Source of the DNA: Burkholderia ubonensis subsp. mesacidophila
GTDB taxonomy: Bacteria > Pseudomonadota > Gammaproteobacteria > Burkholderiales > Burkholderiaceae
Length of the DNA stretch: 64,000 nt
Assembly: GCF_002097715.1 (NCBI RefSeq)
Contig: NZ_CP020737.1
Span: 3,224,001 to 3,288,000 of the forward strand
Direction of reading: 5' to 3'
Position numbers and translations under genes: made by a program. Positions 35,253-44,288 of the stretch are shown here, piece after piece (position 1 is the stretch's first letter; every line of letters starts with the position of its first letter). Under the pieces are notes generated by a model that saw nothing but the letters and a program-made list of their open reading frames with translations, was not told the DNA's origin and did no database searches.

Positions 35253-36137
35253 TCAGCGGAACACGACCGTCTTCGTCCCGTTCAGCACGATCCGGTGCTC
35301 GACGTGCCACTTCACCGCGCGCGCGAGCGTCACGCACTCGACGTCGCGGCCGATCGCGGTCAGCTGGTCCGGCGTCATGCTGTGATCGACGCGCTCCACT
35401 TCCTGCTCGATGATCGGGCCTTCGTCCAGGTCGGTCGTCACGTAGTGCGCAGTCGCGCCGATCAGCTTCACGCCGCGGTCGAACGCCTGGTAGTACGGCT
35501 TCGCGCCCTTGAAGCTCGGCAGGAACGAATGGTGGATGTTGATCGCGCGCCCGGCGAGCTGTTCGCACAGGTTCGGCGACAAGATCTGCATGTAGCGCGC
35601 CAGCACGACGAGGTCGGCCTGGTGCTCGTCGATCACTTCCAGCACGCGCGCCTCCTGCGCGGCCTTCGCGGCGTCGGTCGAGCCGCCGACGAGCGGGAAG
35701 TGATGGAACGGGATGTCGTAGCTCGCGGCGAGCTGGTAGAAATCCTTGTGGTTCGACACGATCGCCGGAATCTCGATCGGCAACTGGCCCGTGCGATAGC
35801 GGAACAACAGGTCGTTCAGGCAATGGCCGATCTTCGACACCATGATCACGACGCGCGGCTTCACCGCCGCGTCATGCAGCTCCCAGCGCATCGCGAACTG
35901 CTCGGCGAGCGGCGCGAACTGCGCGCGCAGCGCGTCGAGCGTCGCCGCGACGTCCGCGCCGCTGCCGTTCTGGTCGAAGTGCACGCGCATGAAGAATTCG
36001 CCGGTGCGGCTGTCGCCGAACTGCGCCGAATCGATGATGTTGCTGCCGCGCTCGAACAGGAAGCCCGAGACCGCGTGGACGATGCCGTGCCGGTCGGGGC
36101 ACGACAGTTTCAGGATAAAGCTGTGATCGACCGACAT
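35253..36137 (-). CDS. purU: formyltetrahydrofolate deformylase
   Basis: A 294-residue enzyme hydrolysing 10-formyltetrahydrofolate to formate and tetrahydrofolate, balancing the one-carbon pool. Residues 1-85 form an ACT domain (SCPDRHGIVHAVSGFLFE); the rest is a formyltransferase fold with the catalytic Asn-His-Asp set visible in INIHHSFLPSFKG and DLDEGPIIEQ. Length matches the family. Closest upstream gene on the strand is the Nudix gene, 104 bases away. Confidence 0.96.
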   Translation of the reverse strand: MSVDHSFILKLSCPDRHGIVHAVSGFLFERGSNIIDSAQFGDSRTGEFFMRVHFDQNGSGADVAATLDALRAQFAPLAEQFAMRWELHDAAVKPRVVIMVSKIGHCLNDLLFRYRTGQLPIEIPAIVSNHKDFYQLAASYDIPFHHFPLVGGSTDAAKAAQEARVLEVIDEHQADLVVLARYMQILSPNLCEQLAGRAINIHHSFLPSFKGAKPYYQAFDRGVKLIGATAHYVTTDLDEGPIIEQEVERVDHSMTPDQLTAIGRDVECVTLARAVKWHVEHRIVLNGTKTVVFR

Positions 36138-36241
36138 GACCGTACTCCCTTCGTTTCCGTATTCGTGAAAATGGTGGCGCGTGCAACAGGCGCGTGCAAC
36201 AGGCGCGCGCAGCGGGCGCGCGGCCGGCGCCGCGCATCGCG

Positions 36242-37099
36242 TCAGGCCGCCGGCGCGAACAGCGCGTCGATGCCCGCCGCGTCATCCGCCGCGAGCCAGC
36301 GGTGGCGCAGCAGCGTGTCGAGCATCGCGAGGCTCGCGTCGAGCGTCGCGTCGCCGTCCCGCAGCCAGCCGATCACCTCGGGCACGCCGGCCAGCAGGTG
36401 CTCGGCGACTTCGCCATCCTGGTTGTGCGGCGCGAAGTCGCGCGGCAGCGGCAGGTCGTAGACGAACAGCAGTTCGGACTGCGTGCCTTCCGGCAGCGAG
36501 CAGAGCACCTGCACCGCGCGGCCCGCGATCGCGCGCGCCGCCAGTTCGGGCGGAATGCCGGCTTCCTCCCAGCACTCCTTGGCCAGCGTCTCGTGAACGC
36601 CGAGCCCCCAGCCGATGCCGCCCGCGACGACGTTGTCGAGCATGCCGGGGTCGGTCGCCTTGGTCGCGCTGCGGCGGCCGAGCCACATCTGCGGCGCAAC
36701 CGGCGCCCCCGGCCGAGCCGCATATTCTACGATGCCATTCAGATGCACCGCATAAGTCTGCGTGCCGAAGAACCGCGACGCGGCCCGCTCGATGTACGCG
36801 AGCGGCGGATCGTCGAAGCGGTTGCGGATCGCGTAGATCTCGTCGCGCCAGCCGGGGATCGCGCCTTCGGCCGCGAGCGCGCCGATCGCGCTCGCGAGCG
36901 CCATGCTGCGCGCGTCGACCGTGTCGTAGCGCTCGGACAGCACGACGCGGTCGTCCGTCAGGTCGAACACGTCGGGCCAGCGGGTCAGCCGCGCTGCGTC
37001 CGAACGCCGCACCCAGCCTACGGCCAAGCCAGCGATCACGAAACGCAGGTGCGCGGCCGGATCGAAGCGGCGCGCGGCGGCGATGCACGGAAACGTCAT
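36242..37099 (-). CDS. Nudix hydrolase with DUF4743 N-terminal domain
   Basis: A 285-residue protein with an N-terminal DUF4743-type region (about 1-110) and a C-terminal Nudix domain. The Nudix box lies at about 162-184 as GGIGWGLGVHETLAKECWEEAGI; the first glutamate of the canonical box is replaced by Leu, a known variation in thiamine-pyrophosphokinase-associated Nudix relatives. Substrate is probably a nucleoside or thiamine diphosphate derivative, but this is not established. Ten bases separate it from the upstream LysE-type gene, so the two are likely cotranscribed. Confidence 0.85.
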   Translation of the reverse strand: MTFPCIAAARRFDPAAHLRFVIAGLAVGWVRRSDAARLTRWPDVFDLTDDRVVLSERYDTVDARSMALASAIGALAAEGAIPGWRDEIYAIRNRFDDPPLAYIERAASRFFGTQTYAVHLNGIVEYAARPGAPVAPQMWLGRRSATKATDPGMLDNVVAGGIGWGLGVHETLAKECWEEAGIPPELAARAIAGRAVQVLCSLPEGTQSELLFVYDLPLPRDFAPHNQDGEVAEHLLAGVPEVIGWLRDGDATLDASLAMLDTLLRHRWLAADDAAGIDALFAPAA

Positions 37100-37109
37100 G
37101 CGGCCCCCT

Positions 37110-37724
37110 TCAGTCCTTCAGCGCGACACGGATGCCGATCGCGATGAACGTCGCGCCGGCGAGCCGGTCGAGCCACACGCCCGCCTTCGGCCGGCGTTTC
37201 AGCCACGTGCCGATCGCGCCGGCGCACACGCCGAACAGCGAGAAGACCGCGGCCGTCTGCAGCATGAACAGCACGCCCAGCTCGAACATCTGCAGCGTCA
37301 CGCTCTGCGCGCCGTGGGCGTCGACGAACTGCGGCAGGAACACGACGAAGAACAGCGTCACCTTCGGGTTCATCAGGTTGCCGAGCACGCTCTGGCGGAA
37401 GATCGACCGCAGCGGCTGCGGCGCGCGCGTGTGCGCGGTCGCGAGGCCCTGGCTGCGCAGCGCCTTGATGCCGATCCAGATCAGGTACGCGGCGCCCGCG
37501 AGCTTCAGGATCTGGAACGCGACCGGCGACGAGCGCAGCACCGCCGCGACGCCGAGCGCGGCGAGCGTCGTGTGGAACGTCACGCCGGCGGCGAAGCCGA
37601 GCGCCGCGACGAGGCCGGCCGCGCGGCCCTGCGAGATGCCGCGCGCGAGCACCTGAAGGTTGTCCGGGCCGGGCGCGAACGTGATCGCGATCGACGTGGC
37701 GAGAAACAGCATGAAGTTCGGCAT
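37110..37724 (-). CDS. LysE/RhtB-family amino acid exporter
   Basis: A 204-residue membrane protein with about six helices. The N-terminal ITFAPGPDNLQVLARGISQGRAAG is the LysE/RhtB signature, and LGNLMNPKVTLFFVVFLPQFV (about 115-135) is the second conserved block. It would export amino acids or related metabolites; substrate unknown. The start MPNFMLFLATS gives the usual family length. Twenty-six bases separate it from apt upstream and ten from the Nudix gene downstream. Confidence 0.92.
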   Translation of the reverse strand: MPNFMLFLATSIAITFAPGPDNLQVLARGISQGRAAGLVAALGFAAGVTFHTTLAALGVAAVLRSSPVAFQILKLAGAAYLIWIGIKALRSQGLATAHTRAPQPLRSIFRQSVLGNLMNPKVTLFFVVFLPQFVDAHGAQSVTLQMFELGVLFMLQTAAVFSLFGVCAGAIGTWLKRRPKAGVWLDRLAGATFIAIGIRVALKD

Positions 37725-37750
37725 CTTGACCTCGCTGCGTAAGCCGGCGC

Positions 37751-38317
37751 TCAGTGGCCGGCGAATTCGGTGACGTTGTAGACGGGCAGCCCCGCGTTGC
37801 GCAGCAGCGCCGAGCCGCCGAGATCCGGCAGGTCGATGATCGCCGCGCCCTCGACGACGACCGCGCCGAGCCGCTGCAGCAGGTTGCGCCCCGCCATCAT
37901 CGTGCCGCCGGTCGCGATCAGGTCGTCCATGATGATCACGCGGTCGCCGGGCCGGCACGCATCCTCGTGGATCTCGACGGTCGCGCTGCCGTATTCGAGG
38001 TCGTACGACTCGCGCTGCGTCTTGTACGGCAGTTTGCCGACCTTGCGGATCGGCACGAAGCCGACGCTCAGCTCATACGCGACGATCGGCGCGATGATGA
38101 AGCCGCGCGCGTCGAGGCCCGCGACGTAGTCGAGCTTCGCGTCGACATAGCGCTCGACGAACAGGTCGACCAGCACGCGCAGCGCCTTCGGGCTTTGCAG
38201 CAGCGTCGTGATGTCGCGGAACTGCACGCCCGGCTGCGGCCAGTCGGGCACCGTGCGGATCTGGCTGTGAATGAAGGCGGCCGGATCGACCGGCGCCCCC
38301 GACGACGAATGCGGCAT
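37751..38317 (-). CDS. apt: adenine phosphoribosyltransferase
   Basis: A 188-residue purine salvage enzyme making AMP from adenine and PRPP. The PRPP-binding loop is [15 protein letters not shown] (about 125-139), and [17 protein letters not shown] forms the central block. N-terminal [20 protein letters not shown] is typical of Apt. It heads the apt-lysE-nudix run and lies 76 bases after the antiporter gene. Confidence 0.95.
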   Translation of the reverse strand: MPHSSSGAPVDPAAFIHSQIRTVPDWPQPGVQFRDITTLLQSPKALRVLVDLFVERYVDAKLDYVAGLDARGFIIAPIVAYELSVGFVPIRKVGKLPYKTQRESYDLEYGSATVEIHEDACRPGDRVIIMDDLIATGGTMMAGRNLLQRLGAVVVEGAAIIDLPDLGGSALLRNAGLPVYNVTEFAGH

Positions 38318-38393
38318 GAAACTCTCCGAAAAAAACGGTGCGCGACGTTTCGGGCACCGTTCAGAAAATACGGGTCAGGTTATGGATCGCCGC

Positions 38394-40400
38394 TCACACG
38401 GCGGTGGCCGGCGGCTCGCGCCGATGGCGCGACAGGCGCTCCTCCGCGAGCGCCAGCGCTTCGGGCAGCCCGCGCAGCACGACGATGTCGCTCGCGCGCA
38501 GCTTGGTCTGCGGATCCGGCTCGACGCCGCGAATCCCGTGCCGGCGGATCGCCGTGACCTCGAGCCCGAGCGCGAACAGCCCGAGCTCATCCAGCGAGCG
38601 CCCGACCGCGTCCGCGCGCGCGTCGACCGGCACCGATTGTAGCCGCACCTGCTCGTGGTCGTCGTCGTCCGCGTCGTCGGCGCCGCGGAAGTAGCCGCGC
38701 AGCAGGCTGTAGCGCTCGTCGCGCATCTCCTCGACGCGCCGCACGACCTTGCGCATCGGCACGCCGACCAGCACCAGCGTATGCGACGCGAGCATCAGGC
38801 TGCCCTCGACGATTTCCGGAATCACCTCGGTCGCGCCGGCGGCGAGCAGCTTCTCCAGGTCGGCGTCGTCGACGGTGCGCACGATCGCCGGCAGCGTCGG
38901 CTCGAGCTCGTGCACGTGATGCAGCACGCGCAGCGCCGACGGCGTGTTCGCATAGGTGATCGCGACCGCCGCCGCGCGGTGGATACCGGCCGCGAGAAGC
39001 GACTCGCGGCGCGCCGCGTCGCCGAACACGACCGATTCGCCCGCGGCCGCGGCCGCGCTCACGCGATCGGGGTCGAGGTCGAGCGCGACGTACGGAATCC
39101 CTTCCTGCTCCAACATCCGCGCCAGGTTCTGGCCCGCGCGGCCGTAGCCGCAGATGATCACGTGGCCGCGCTGCTTGAGGCTTTGCGTCGCGATCCGGGT
39201 CATCTGCAGCGACTGCTGCATCCATTCGGTCGACGACAGCCGCATCACGATCCGGTCCGCGTTCTGGATCAGGAACGGCGCGGCGAGCATCGACAGCAGC
39301 ATCGACGCGAGGATCGCCTGCAGCAGCGTCGAATCGACGAGGTGCCGGTCGAGGATCAGGTTCAGCAGCACGAAGCCGAATTCGCCGGCCTGCGCGAGGC
39401 CGATGCCGGTGCGCATCGCGACGCCCGGCGTCGCGCCGAACAGCCGTGCGAGCCCCGTGATCATCGTGCCCTTGAACAGGATCTGCCCGACGAAGAAGCC
39501 GAACACGAGCAACGGATGCTCCCAGATCACGCGCGGATCGAGCAGCATCCCGGTCGTCACGAAGAACAGGCCGAGCAGCACGTCGCGGAACGGCTTGATG
39601 TCTTCCTCGACCTGATGGCGGAACGGCGTCTCGGCAATCAGCATCCCCGCGATGAACGCGCCGAGCGCGAGCGACAGGCCGAACTTGTCGGTGAAGAACG
39701 CGGCGCCGAGCGTGACGAGCAGCAGGTTCAGCACGAACAGCTCCTGCGAGCGGCGCCGCGCGACGACGTTGAGCCAGCGGGTCATGAAGCGCTGCCCGAC
39801 GATCAGCAGCAGCGCGAGCGCGATCACGATCTTCACGGCCGCGAACCCGAGCGTGAGCATCAGGTCCTTCGACGACTCGGCGCCGAACGCGGCGATCACG
39901 ATCAGCAGCGGCACGACCGCGAGATCCTGGAACAGCAGCACGCCGAAGATGTTGCGGCCGTGCTCGGTCTCGATCTCGAGGCGCTCGGCGAGCATCTTCG
40001 ACACGATCGCGGTCGACGACATCGCGAGCGCGCCGCCGAGCGCGATGCAGCCCTGCCACGTGATATGCATCCAGCGCTCGAACAGCGCGCCGAGCACGAG
40101 CGCGAGCACGAGCGTCGCGACCACCTGCAGCAACCCGAGGCCGAACACGAGCCTCTGCATCGCCCGCAGCTTCGCGAGCGAGAACTCGAGGCCGATCGAG
40201 AACATCAGGAACACCACGCCGAATTCCGCGAGATGCTCGGCCCGCTCGAGGTCCGCCGCGACGCCGAACGCGTGCGGGCCGACCAGGATGCCGACGGTCA
40301 GGTAGCCGAGCATCGGCGGCAGGTTCAGCGAACGGAATACGACGACGCCCACCACCGAAGCCAGCAGCAGCAGGAGCGTCATTTCGAGCGGGGAAATCAC
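38394..40400 (-). CDS. KefB-type monovalent cation:proton antiporter
   Basis: A 668-residue membrane protein. The N-terminal 380 residues form a CPA2 sodium/proton-exchanger domain with about 12 helices (GVVFLMFSIGLEFS, AMSSTAIVSKML). A TrkA-N domain follows with nucleotide-binding GHVIICGYGRAGQNLARML (about 407), then a TrkA-C domain at the end. This layout gives nucleotide-gated potassium or sodium/proton exchange. The GTG start (VISPLEMTLLL) has a GAGGA sequence upstream; an ATG six codons later is also possible. Divergent from kdsD. Confidence 0.9.
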   Translation of the reverse strand: MISPLEMTLLLLLASVVGVVVFRSLNLPPMLGYLTVGILVGPHAFGVAADLERAEHLAEFGVVFLMFSIGLEFSLAKLRAMQRLVFGLGLLQVVATLVLALVLGALFERWMHITWQGCIALGGALAMSSTAIVSKMLAERLEIETEHGRNIFGVLLFQDLAVVPLLIVIAAFGAESSKDLMLTLGFAAVKIVIALALLLIVGQRFMTRWLNVVARRRSQELFVLNLLLVTLGAAFFTDKFGLSLALGAFIAGMLIAETPFRHQVEEDIKPFRDVLLGLFFVTTGMLLDPRVIWEHPLLVFGFFVGQILFKGTMITGLARLFGATPGVAMRTGIGLAQAGEFGFVLLNLILDRHLVDSTLLQAILASMLLSMLAAPFLIQNADRIVMRLSSTEWMQQSLQMTRIATQSLKQRGHVIICGYGRAGQNLARMLEQEGIPYVALDLDPDRVSAAAAAGESVVFGDAARRESLLAAGIHRAAAVAITYANTPSALRVLHHVHELEPTLPAIVRTVDDADLEKLLAAGATEVIPEIVEGSLMLASHTLVLVGVPMRKVVRRVEEMRDERYSLLRGYFRGADDADDDDHEQVRLQSVPVDARADAVGRSLDELGLFALGLEVTAIRRHGIRGVEPDPQTKLRASDIVVLRGLPEALALAEERLSRHRREPPATAV

Positions 40401-40514
40401 GGGCGAAGCGTCCTCGGTCGTCGGGGCCACGGCAAAGCAGGCGCGGCATGGTGGCGGGAGACAGGCGACATCGGACGAGTCCGAACGGCCGGCGCGGCGA
40501 ACAAACGCCTTTGC

Positions 40515-40520
40515 TATACT
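40515..40520 (+). promoter_or_regulatory. -10-like element just upstream of kdsD
   Basis: TATACT ends six bases before the kdsD ATG. If used, transcription would start at or next to the start codon. No matching -35 or Shine-Dalgarno sequence was seen. Confidence 0.35.
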
Positions 40521-40526
40521 CCGCGC

Positions 40527-41510
40527 ATGATAGCGAAAATCAATGATGATCGGGCGCTCGCGCTCGCCCGCGACGTGCTCGACATCGAGGCGGACGCCGT
40601 GCGCGCGCTGAGCGACCAGCTCGACGGCGACTTCGTCAAGGCCGTCGCGCTGCTGCTCGGCTGCGGCGGCCGCGTGGTGGTCTCCGGAATCGGCAAATCG
40701 GGGCACATCGCCCGCAAGATCGCGGCCACGCTGGCCAGCACCGGCACGCCCGCGTTCTTCGTCCATCCGGCCGAGGCCAGCCACGGCGACCTCGGGATGG
40801 TCACGGCCGACGACGTGTTCATCGGCATCTCGTACTCCGGCGAGTCGGAAGAACTCGTCGCAATCCTGCCGCTCGTGAAGCGGATCGGCGCGAAGCTGAT
40901 CGCGATCACGGGCCGCGCCGAATCCAGCCTCGGCCAGCTCGCCGACGTCAACCTGAACGCCGCGGTCGCGAAGGAAGCGTGCCCGCTCAACCTCGCGCCC
41001 ACGGCGAGCACCACCGCCGCGCTCGCGCTCGGCGACGCGCTCGCGGTCGCGGTGCTCGACGCGCGCGGCTTCGGCTCCGAGGATTTCGCGCGCTCGCACC
41101 CGGGCGGCGCGCTCGGCCGGCGCCTGCTCACCTACGTGCGCGACGTGATGCGCACCGGCGACGAGATTCCGTCCGTCGGGCTCGACGCGACGCTGTCCGA
41201 CGCGCTGTTCCAGATCACCGCGAAGCGGCTGGGGATGACGGCCGTGGTCGACGCCGACGGCAAGGTCGCCGGGATCTTCACGGACGGCGACCTGCGCCGC
41301 GTGCTCGAACGCGACGGCGACTTCCGCCGGCTGCCGATCGTCGACGTGATGACGCGCCAGCCGCGCACGATCGGGCCGGATCACCTGGCGGTCGAGGCGG
41401 TGGAACTGATGGAGCGCCACCGGATCAACCAGATGCTGGTGGTCGATGCCGGCGGCGCGCTGCTCGGCGCGCTGAACATGCACGACCTGTTCTCGAAGAA
41501 GGTGATCTGA
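40527..41510 (+). CDS. kdsD: D-arabinose 5-phosphate isomerase
   Basis: A 327-residue enzyme converting ribulose 5-phosphate to arabinose 5-phosphate, the first step of Kdo synthesis for lipopolysaccharide. An N-terminal SIS domain (about 40-175) has VVVSGIGKSGHIARKIA and the SSTGTPAFFVHPAEASHGDLGM-type block around residues 70-95; two C-terminal CBS domains follow (about 205-327), beginning VRDVMRTGDEIP. Starts one base before a tight cluster with kdsC (TGATG overlap). No Shine-Dalgarno sequence is visible before the ATG. Confidence 0.94.
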   Translation: MIAKINDDRALALARDVLDIEADAVRALSDQLDGDFVKAVALLLGCGGRVVVSGIGKSGHIARKIAATLASTGTPAFFVHPAEASHGDLGMVTADDVFIGISYSGESEELVAILPLVKRIGAKLIAITGRAESSLGQLADVNLNAAVAKEACPLNLAPTASTTAALALGDALAVAVLDARGFGSEDFARSHPGGALGRRLLTYVRDVMRTGDEIPSVGLDATLSDALFQITAKRLGMTAVVDADGKVAGIFTDGDLRRVLERDGDFRRLPIVDVMTRQPRTIGPDHLAVEAVELMERHRINQMLVVDAGGALLGALNMHDLFSKKVI

Positions 41511-42046
41511 TGACCGCTGCGCTGACCGCAGCCGAGCGCGCGAGCCGTGTGAAGCTGATGATTTTCGACGTCGACGGCGTGCTGACCGACGGCGGCCTGC
41601 TGTTCACGGCCGCCGGCGACGCGATGAAGTCATTCAATTCGCTCGACGGGCACGGCGTGAAGCTGCTCGGCGAGGCCGGCATCGCGACCGCGATCATCAC
41701 GGGCCGCAAGTCCGACATCGTCGCCGCGCGCGCGAAGGAAATGAAGATCGCGCACCTGTTCCAGGGCGTCGAGAACAAGCTCGCCGTGTTCGGCGAGCTG
41801 ACCGCGTCGCTCGGCATCGCGCCGGACGCATGCGGCTACATGGGCGACGACTGGCCCGACCTGCCGGTGATGCTGCGCAGCGGCTTCGCGGCCGCGCCGG
41901 CGAACGCGCACCCCGAGGTGATCGCCCGCGCGCACTGGGTCGCCGAGGCCCGCGGCGGCCAGGGCGCGGTGCGCGAGGTCTGCGACGCGATCCTGCGTGC
42001 GCAGCGCCGCTACGACGCGCTGCTCGCGCAAGCCTGCGGGGCCTGA
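41510..42046 (+). CDS. kdsC: Kdo 8-phosphate phosphatase
   Basis: A 178-residue HAD-family phosphatase hydrolysing Kdo 8-phosphate to Kdo. The nucleophile motif is MIFDVDGVLTDG (about 17-28), the threonine/serine motif lies in TAIITGRKSD, and GYMGDDWPDLPVM holds the acidic metal-binding motif. It belongs to the small tetrameric HAD type without a cap domain. Its start overlaps the kdsD stop, and lptC begins three bases after its end. Confidence 0.94.
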   Translation: MTAALTAAERASRVKLMIFDVDGVLTDGGLLFTAAGDAMKSFNSLDGHGVKLLGEAGIATAIITGRKSDIVAARAKEMKIAHLFQGVENKLAVFGELTASLGIAPDACGYMGDDWPDLPVMLRSGFAAAPANAHPEVIARAHWVAEARGGQGAVREVCDAILRAQRRYDALLAQACGA

Positions 42047-42049
42047 CGG

Positions 42050-42664
42050 ATGAATCCTCACTTCCGCTGGACCCAGCTGCTGCCGCTCGCCGCGGTCGCG
42101 GCGCTCGCGGGCATCACCTGGTGGCTGCTGCAGGCGACGCTGCCGCCGCCCGGCGTCGGCGCCGCGCAGCAGAAGCAGCACACGCCCGATTATTTCGCGG
42201 ACAACTTCTCGGTGACCGAGCTCGACCAGTCCGGCGCGACCCAGTACCGGCTGACCGCGGCGAAGCTGATCCACTACGAGGACACCGAGTCGAGCGACCT
42301 GACCACCCCGGCGATGCGCGCGTTCCAGCCCGGCAAGCCGATCGTGACGACCACCGCGAAGCGCGGCACCGTCAACGGCGACGTGTCGATCGTCGACCTG
42401 TACGACGACGCGCGCATCCTGCGCGCGGCGGGCGGCGGCGATCCGCAGATGCAGGCGGATTCCCAGCATTTCCGGATCTTCGTCAATGACGATGTGATCC
42501 AGACCGAAAAGCCGGTTAAACTTCAGCGCGGCCTGTCGCTCGTCAACGCGACCGACGGCATGAAGTACAACAACGTCACCCGGGTCATCGAGCTTTACGG
42601 CAACGTGCGCGGCACGATCGCCGCGTCGGACGCGTCCGGCGGCTCGAAAGGTCAACCCAAGTAA
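42050..42664 (+). CDS. lptC: lipopolysaccharide export protein LptC
   Basis: A 204-residue bitopic inner-membrane protein with one N-terminal helix (about 9-28) and a periplasmic beta-jellyroll that passes lipopolysaccharide from the LptBFG transporter to LptA. DYFADNFSVTELDQSGATQYRLTA (about 44-67) is the typical LptC opening of the domain. Located in the conserved kdsC-lptC-lptA-lptB order. Twenty bases before lptA. Confidence 0.92.
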   Translation: MNPHFRWTQLLPLAAVAALAGITWWLLQATLPPPGVGAAQQKQHTPDYFADNFSVTELDQSGATQYRLTAAKLIHYEDTESSDLTTPAMRAFQPGKPIVTTTAKRGTVNGDVSIVDLYDDARILRAAGGGDPQMQADSQHFRIFVNDDVIQTEKPVKLQRGLSLVNATDGMKYNNVTRVIELYGNVRGTIAASDASGGSKGQPK

Positions 42665-42684
42665 CTCATCCCACGCGTGACTGC

Positions 42685-43350
42685 ATGAACGAATCGTTCC
42701 CGTGTCAGATTTACGGCGGCGCCCGGCGCGCCGCCCGCGTCGCGCTCGCCGCGACGCTCGTGGCGCTCCCGCTGGCCGGGCTGGCGCCGCTCGCCCATGC
42801 CGAAAAGGCCGATCAGGGCAAGCCGATCAACGTCGAAGCGGACAACCTGACCTACGACGACCTTAAGCAGGTCACCATCGCGACCGGCAACGTCGTGATC
42901 ACGAAGGGCACGATCATCATCAAGGGTGATCGCGTCGAGGTGCGCCAGGATCCGGAAGGCTATCAGTACGCGACCTCGTACGGCAGCGGCAAGAAGCACG
43001 CGTCGTTCCGCCAGAAGCGCGAAGGGCTCGACGAATACATCGACGGCGACTCGGAACGCATCGACTACGACGGCAAGCAGGACCTGACGACCCTCACGAC
43101 CACCGCGACCGTGCGCCGCCTGCAGGGCACGTCGACGATCGCCGACACCGTGCACGGCAGCGTGATCACCTACGACGGCCAGCGCGACTTCTACACCGCG
43201 CGCGGCGGCAAGGACGTCGCGGCGCCGGGCAACCCGAACGGCCGCGTGCGCGCGATGCTGTCGCCGCGCAACGGCGGCCCCGCCCCGCTGAACGGGGCGC
43301 CGGCCAAGCTGGCGCCGTCGACCACGATCCAGGGGGCGCCGGGCCAATGA
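42685..43350 (+). CDS. lptA: lipopolysaccharide transport periplasmic protein LptA
   Basis: A 221-residue periplasmic bridge protein with a signal peptide (cleavage near AHAEKADQ, about residue 36) and an OstA beta-jellyroll carrying lipopolysaccharide towards Lpt[29 protein letters not shown] is spread over residues 47-74 and is characteristic. The C-terminus is Gly/Pro-rich, longer than in E. coli. Overlaps lptB by four bases (ATGA). Confidence 0.92.
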   Translation: MNESFPCQIYGGARRAARVALAATLVALPLAGLAPLAHAEKADQGKPINVEADNLTYDDLKQVTIATGNVVITKGTIIIKGDRVEVRQDPEGYQYATSYGSGKKHASFRQKREGLDEYIDGDSERIDYDGKQDLTTLTTTATVRRLQGTSTIADTVHGSVITYDGQRDFYTARGGKDVAAPGNPNGRVRAMLSPRNGGPAPLNGAPAKLAPSTTIQGAPGQ

Positions 43351-44123
43351 ACGCGCTACCGAACCGCCAGCCGGCCGGCACCAGCAGCTCGCTCGTCGTC
43401 CGCAACCTGAAGAAGCGCTACGGCTCGCGCACGGTGGTCAAGGACGTGTCGCTCGACGTGAAGAGCGGCGAAGTCGTCGGCCTGCTCGGCCCGAACGGCG
43501 CCGGCAAGACCACGTCGTTCTACATGATCGTCGGGCTCGTGCCGCTCGACGCGGGCGAAATCTCGCTGAACGGCAGCTCGATCAGCCTGCTGCCGATCCA
43601 CAAGCGCGCGTCGCTGGGGCTGTCGTACCTGCCGCAGGAAGCGTCGGTGTTCCGCAAGCTGACCGTCGAGGAAAACATCCGCGCGGTGCTCGAGTTGCAG
43701 CACGACGACGGCGGCAAGCGCCTGTCGAAGGACGCGATCGCGTCACGCACCGAGGCGCTGCTCGACGAGCTGCAGATCAGCCACCTGCGCGAGAATCCGG
43801 CGCTGTCGCTGTCCGGCGGCGAACGTCGCCGCGTCGAGATCGCGCGCGCGCTCGCGACCAACCCGAGCTTCATCCTGCTCGACGAGCCGTTCGCGGGCGT
43901 CGACCCGATCGCGGTGCTCGAGATTCAGAAGATCGTCAAGTTCCTGAAGCAGCGCAACATCGGCGTGCTGATCACGGACCACAACGTCCGCGAAACGCTC
44001 GGCATCTGCGACCACGCGTACATCATCAGCGACGGCTCCGTGCTCGCCGCCGGCGCGCCGAGCGAAATCATCGAGAACGAAAGCGTGCGCCGCGTCTATC
44101 TCGGCGAACACTTCCGCATGTAA
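43347..44123 (+). CDS. lptB: lipopolysaccharide export ATPase LptB
   Basis: A 258-residue ABC ATPase powering lipopolysaccharide extraction from the inner membrane with LptFG. Walker [10 protein letters not shown] (48-56), signature [17 protein letters not shown] (about 150-166), Walker [14 protein letters not shown] and switch histidine in [10 protein letters not shown]. The [12 protein letters not shown] block is LptB-specific. An N-terminal extension of about 15 residues precedes the core. It is followed by 165 non-coding bases and rpoN. Confidence 0.96.
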   Translation: MNALPNRQPAGTSSSLVVRNLKKRYGSRTVVKDVSLDVKSGEVVGLLGPNGAGKTTSFYMIVGLVPLDAGEISLNGSSISLLPIHKRASLGLSYLPQEASVFRKLTVEENIRAVLELQHDDGGKRLSKDAIASRTEALLDELQISHLRENPALSLSGGERRRVEIARALATNPSFILLDEPFAGVDPIAVLEIQKIVKFLKQRNIGVLITDHNVRETLGICDHAYIISDGSVLAAGAPSEIIENESVRRVYLGEHFRM

Positions 44124-44288
44124 CCCGTCGTCGAGGACGCGCCCCGCCCGGTCACGCCGCGCGGGGCCGCGCCCCGTTTCACTGTCCCGTTTGCGGCCCG
44201 CTCGCGGCCGGACGGGCGCCGCGCGTAATCGCGGATGGCTCAAGGCGCCTGGGTCGTGGCAAACTGCCGGTATGACTCCCTCCCTGCC

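Noticed and set aside
44141..44167. GC arms between lptB and rpoN as a terminator
   Set aside because: Seven-base stem with a 13-base loop and no adjacent T run; attenuation cannot be supported.
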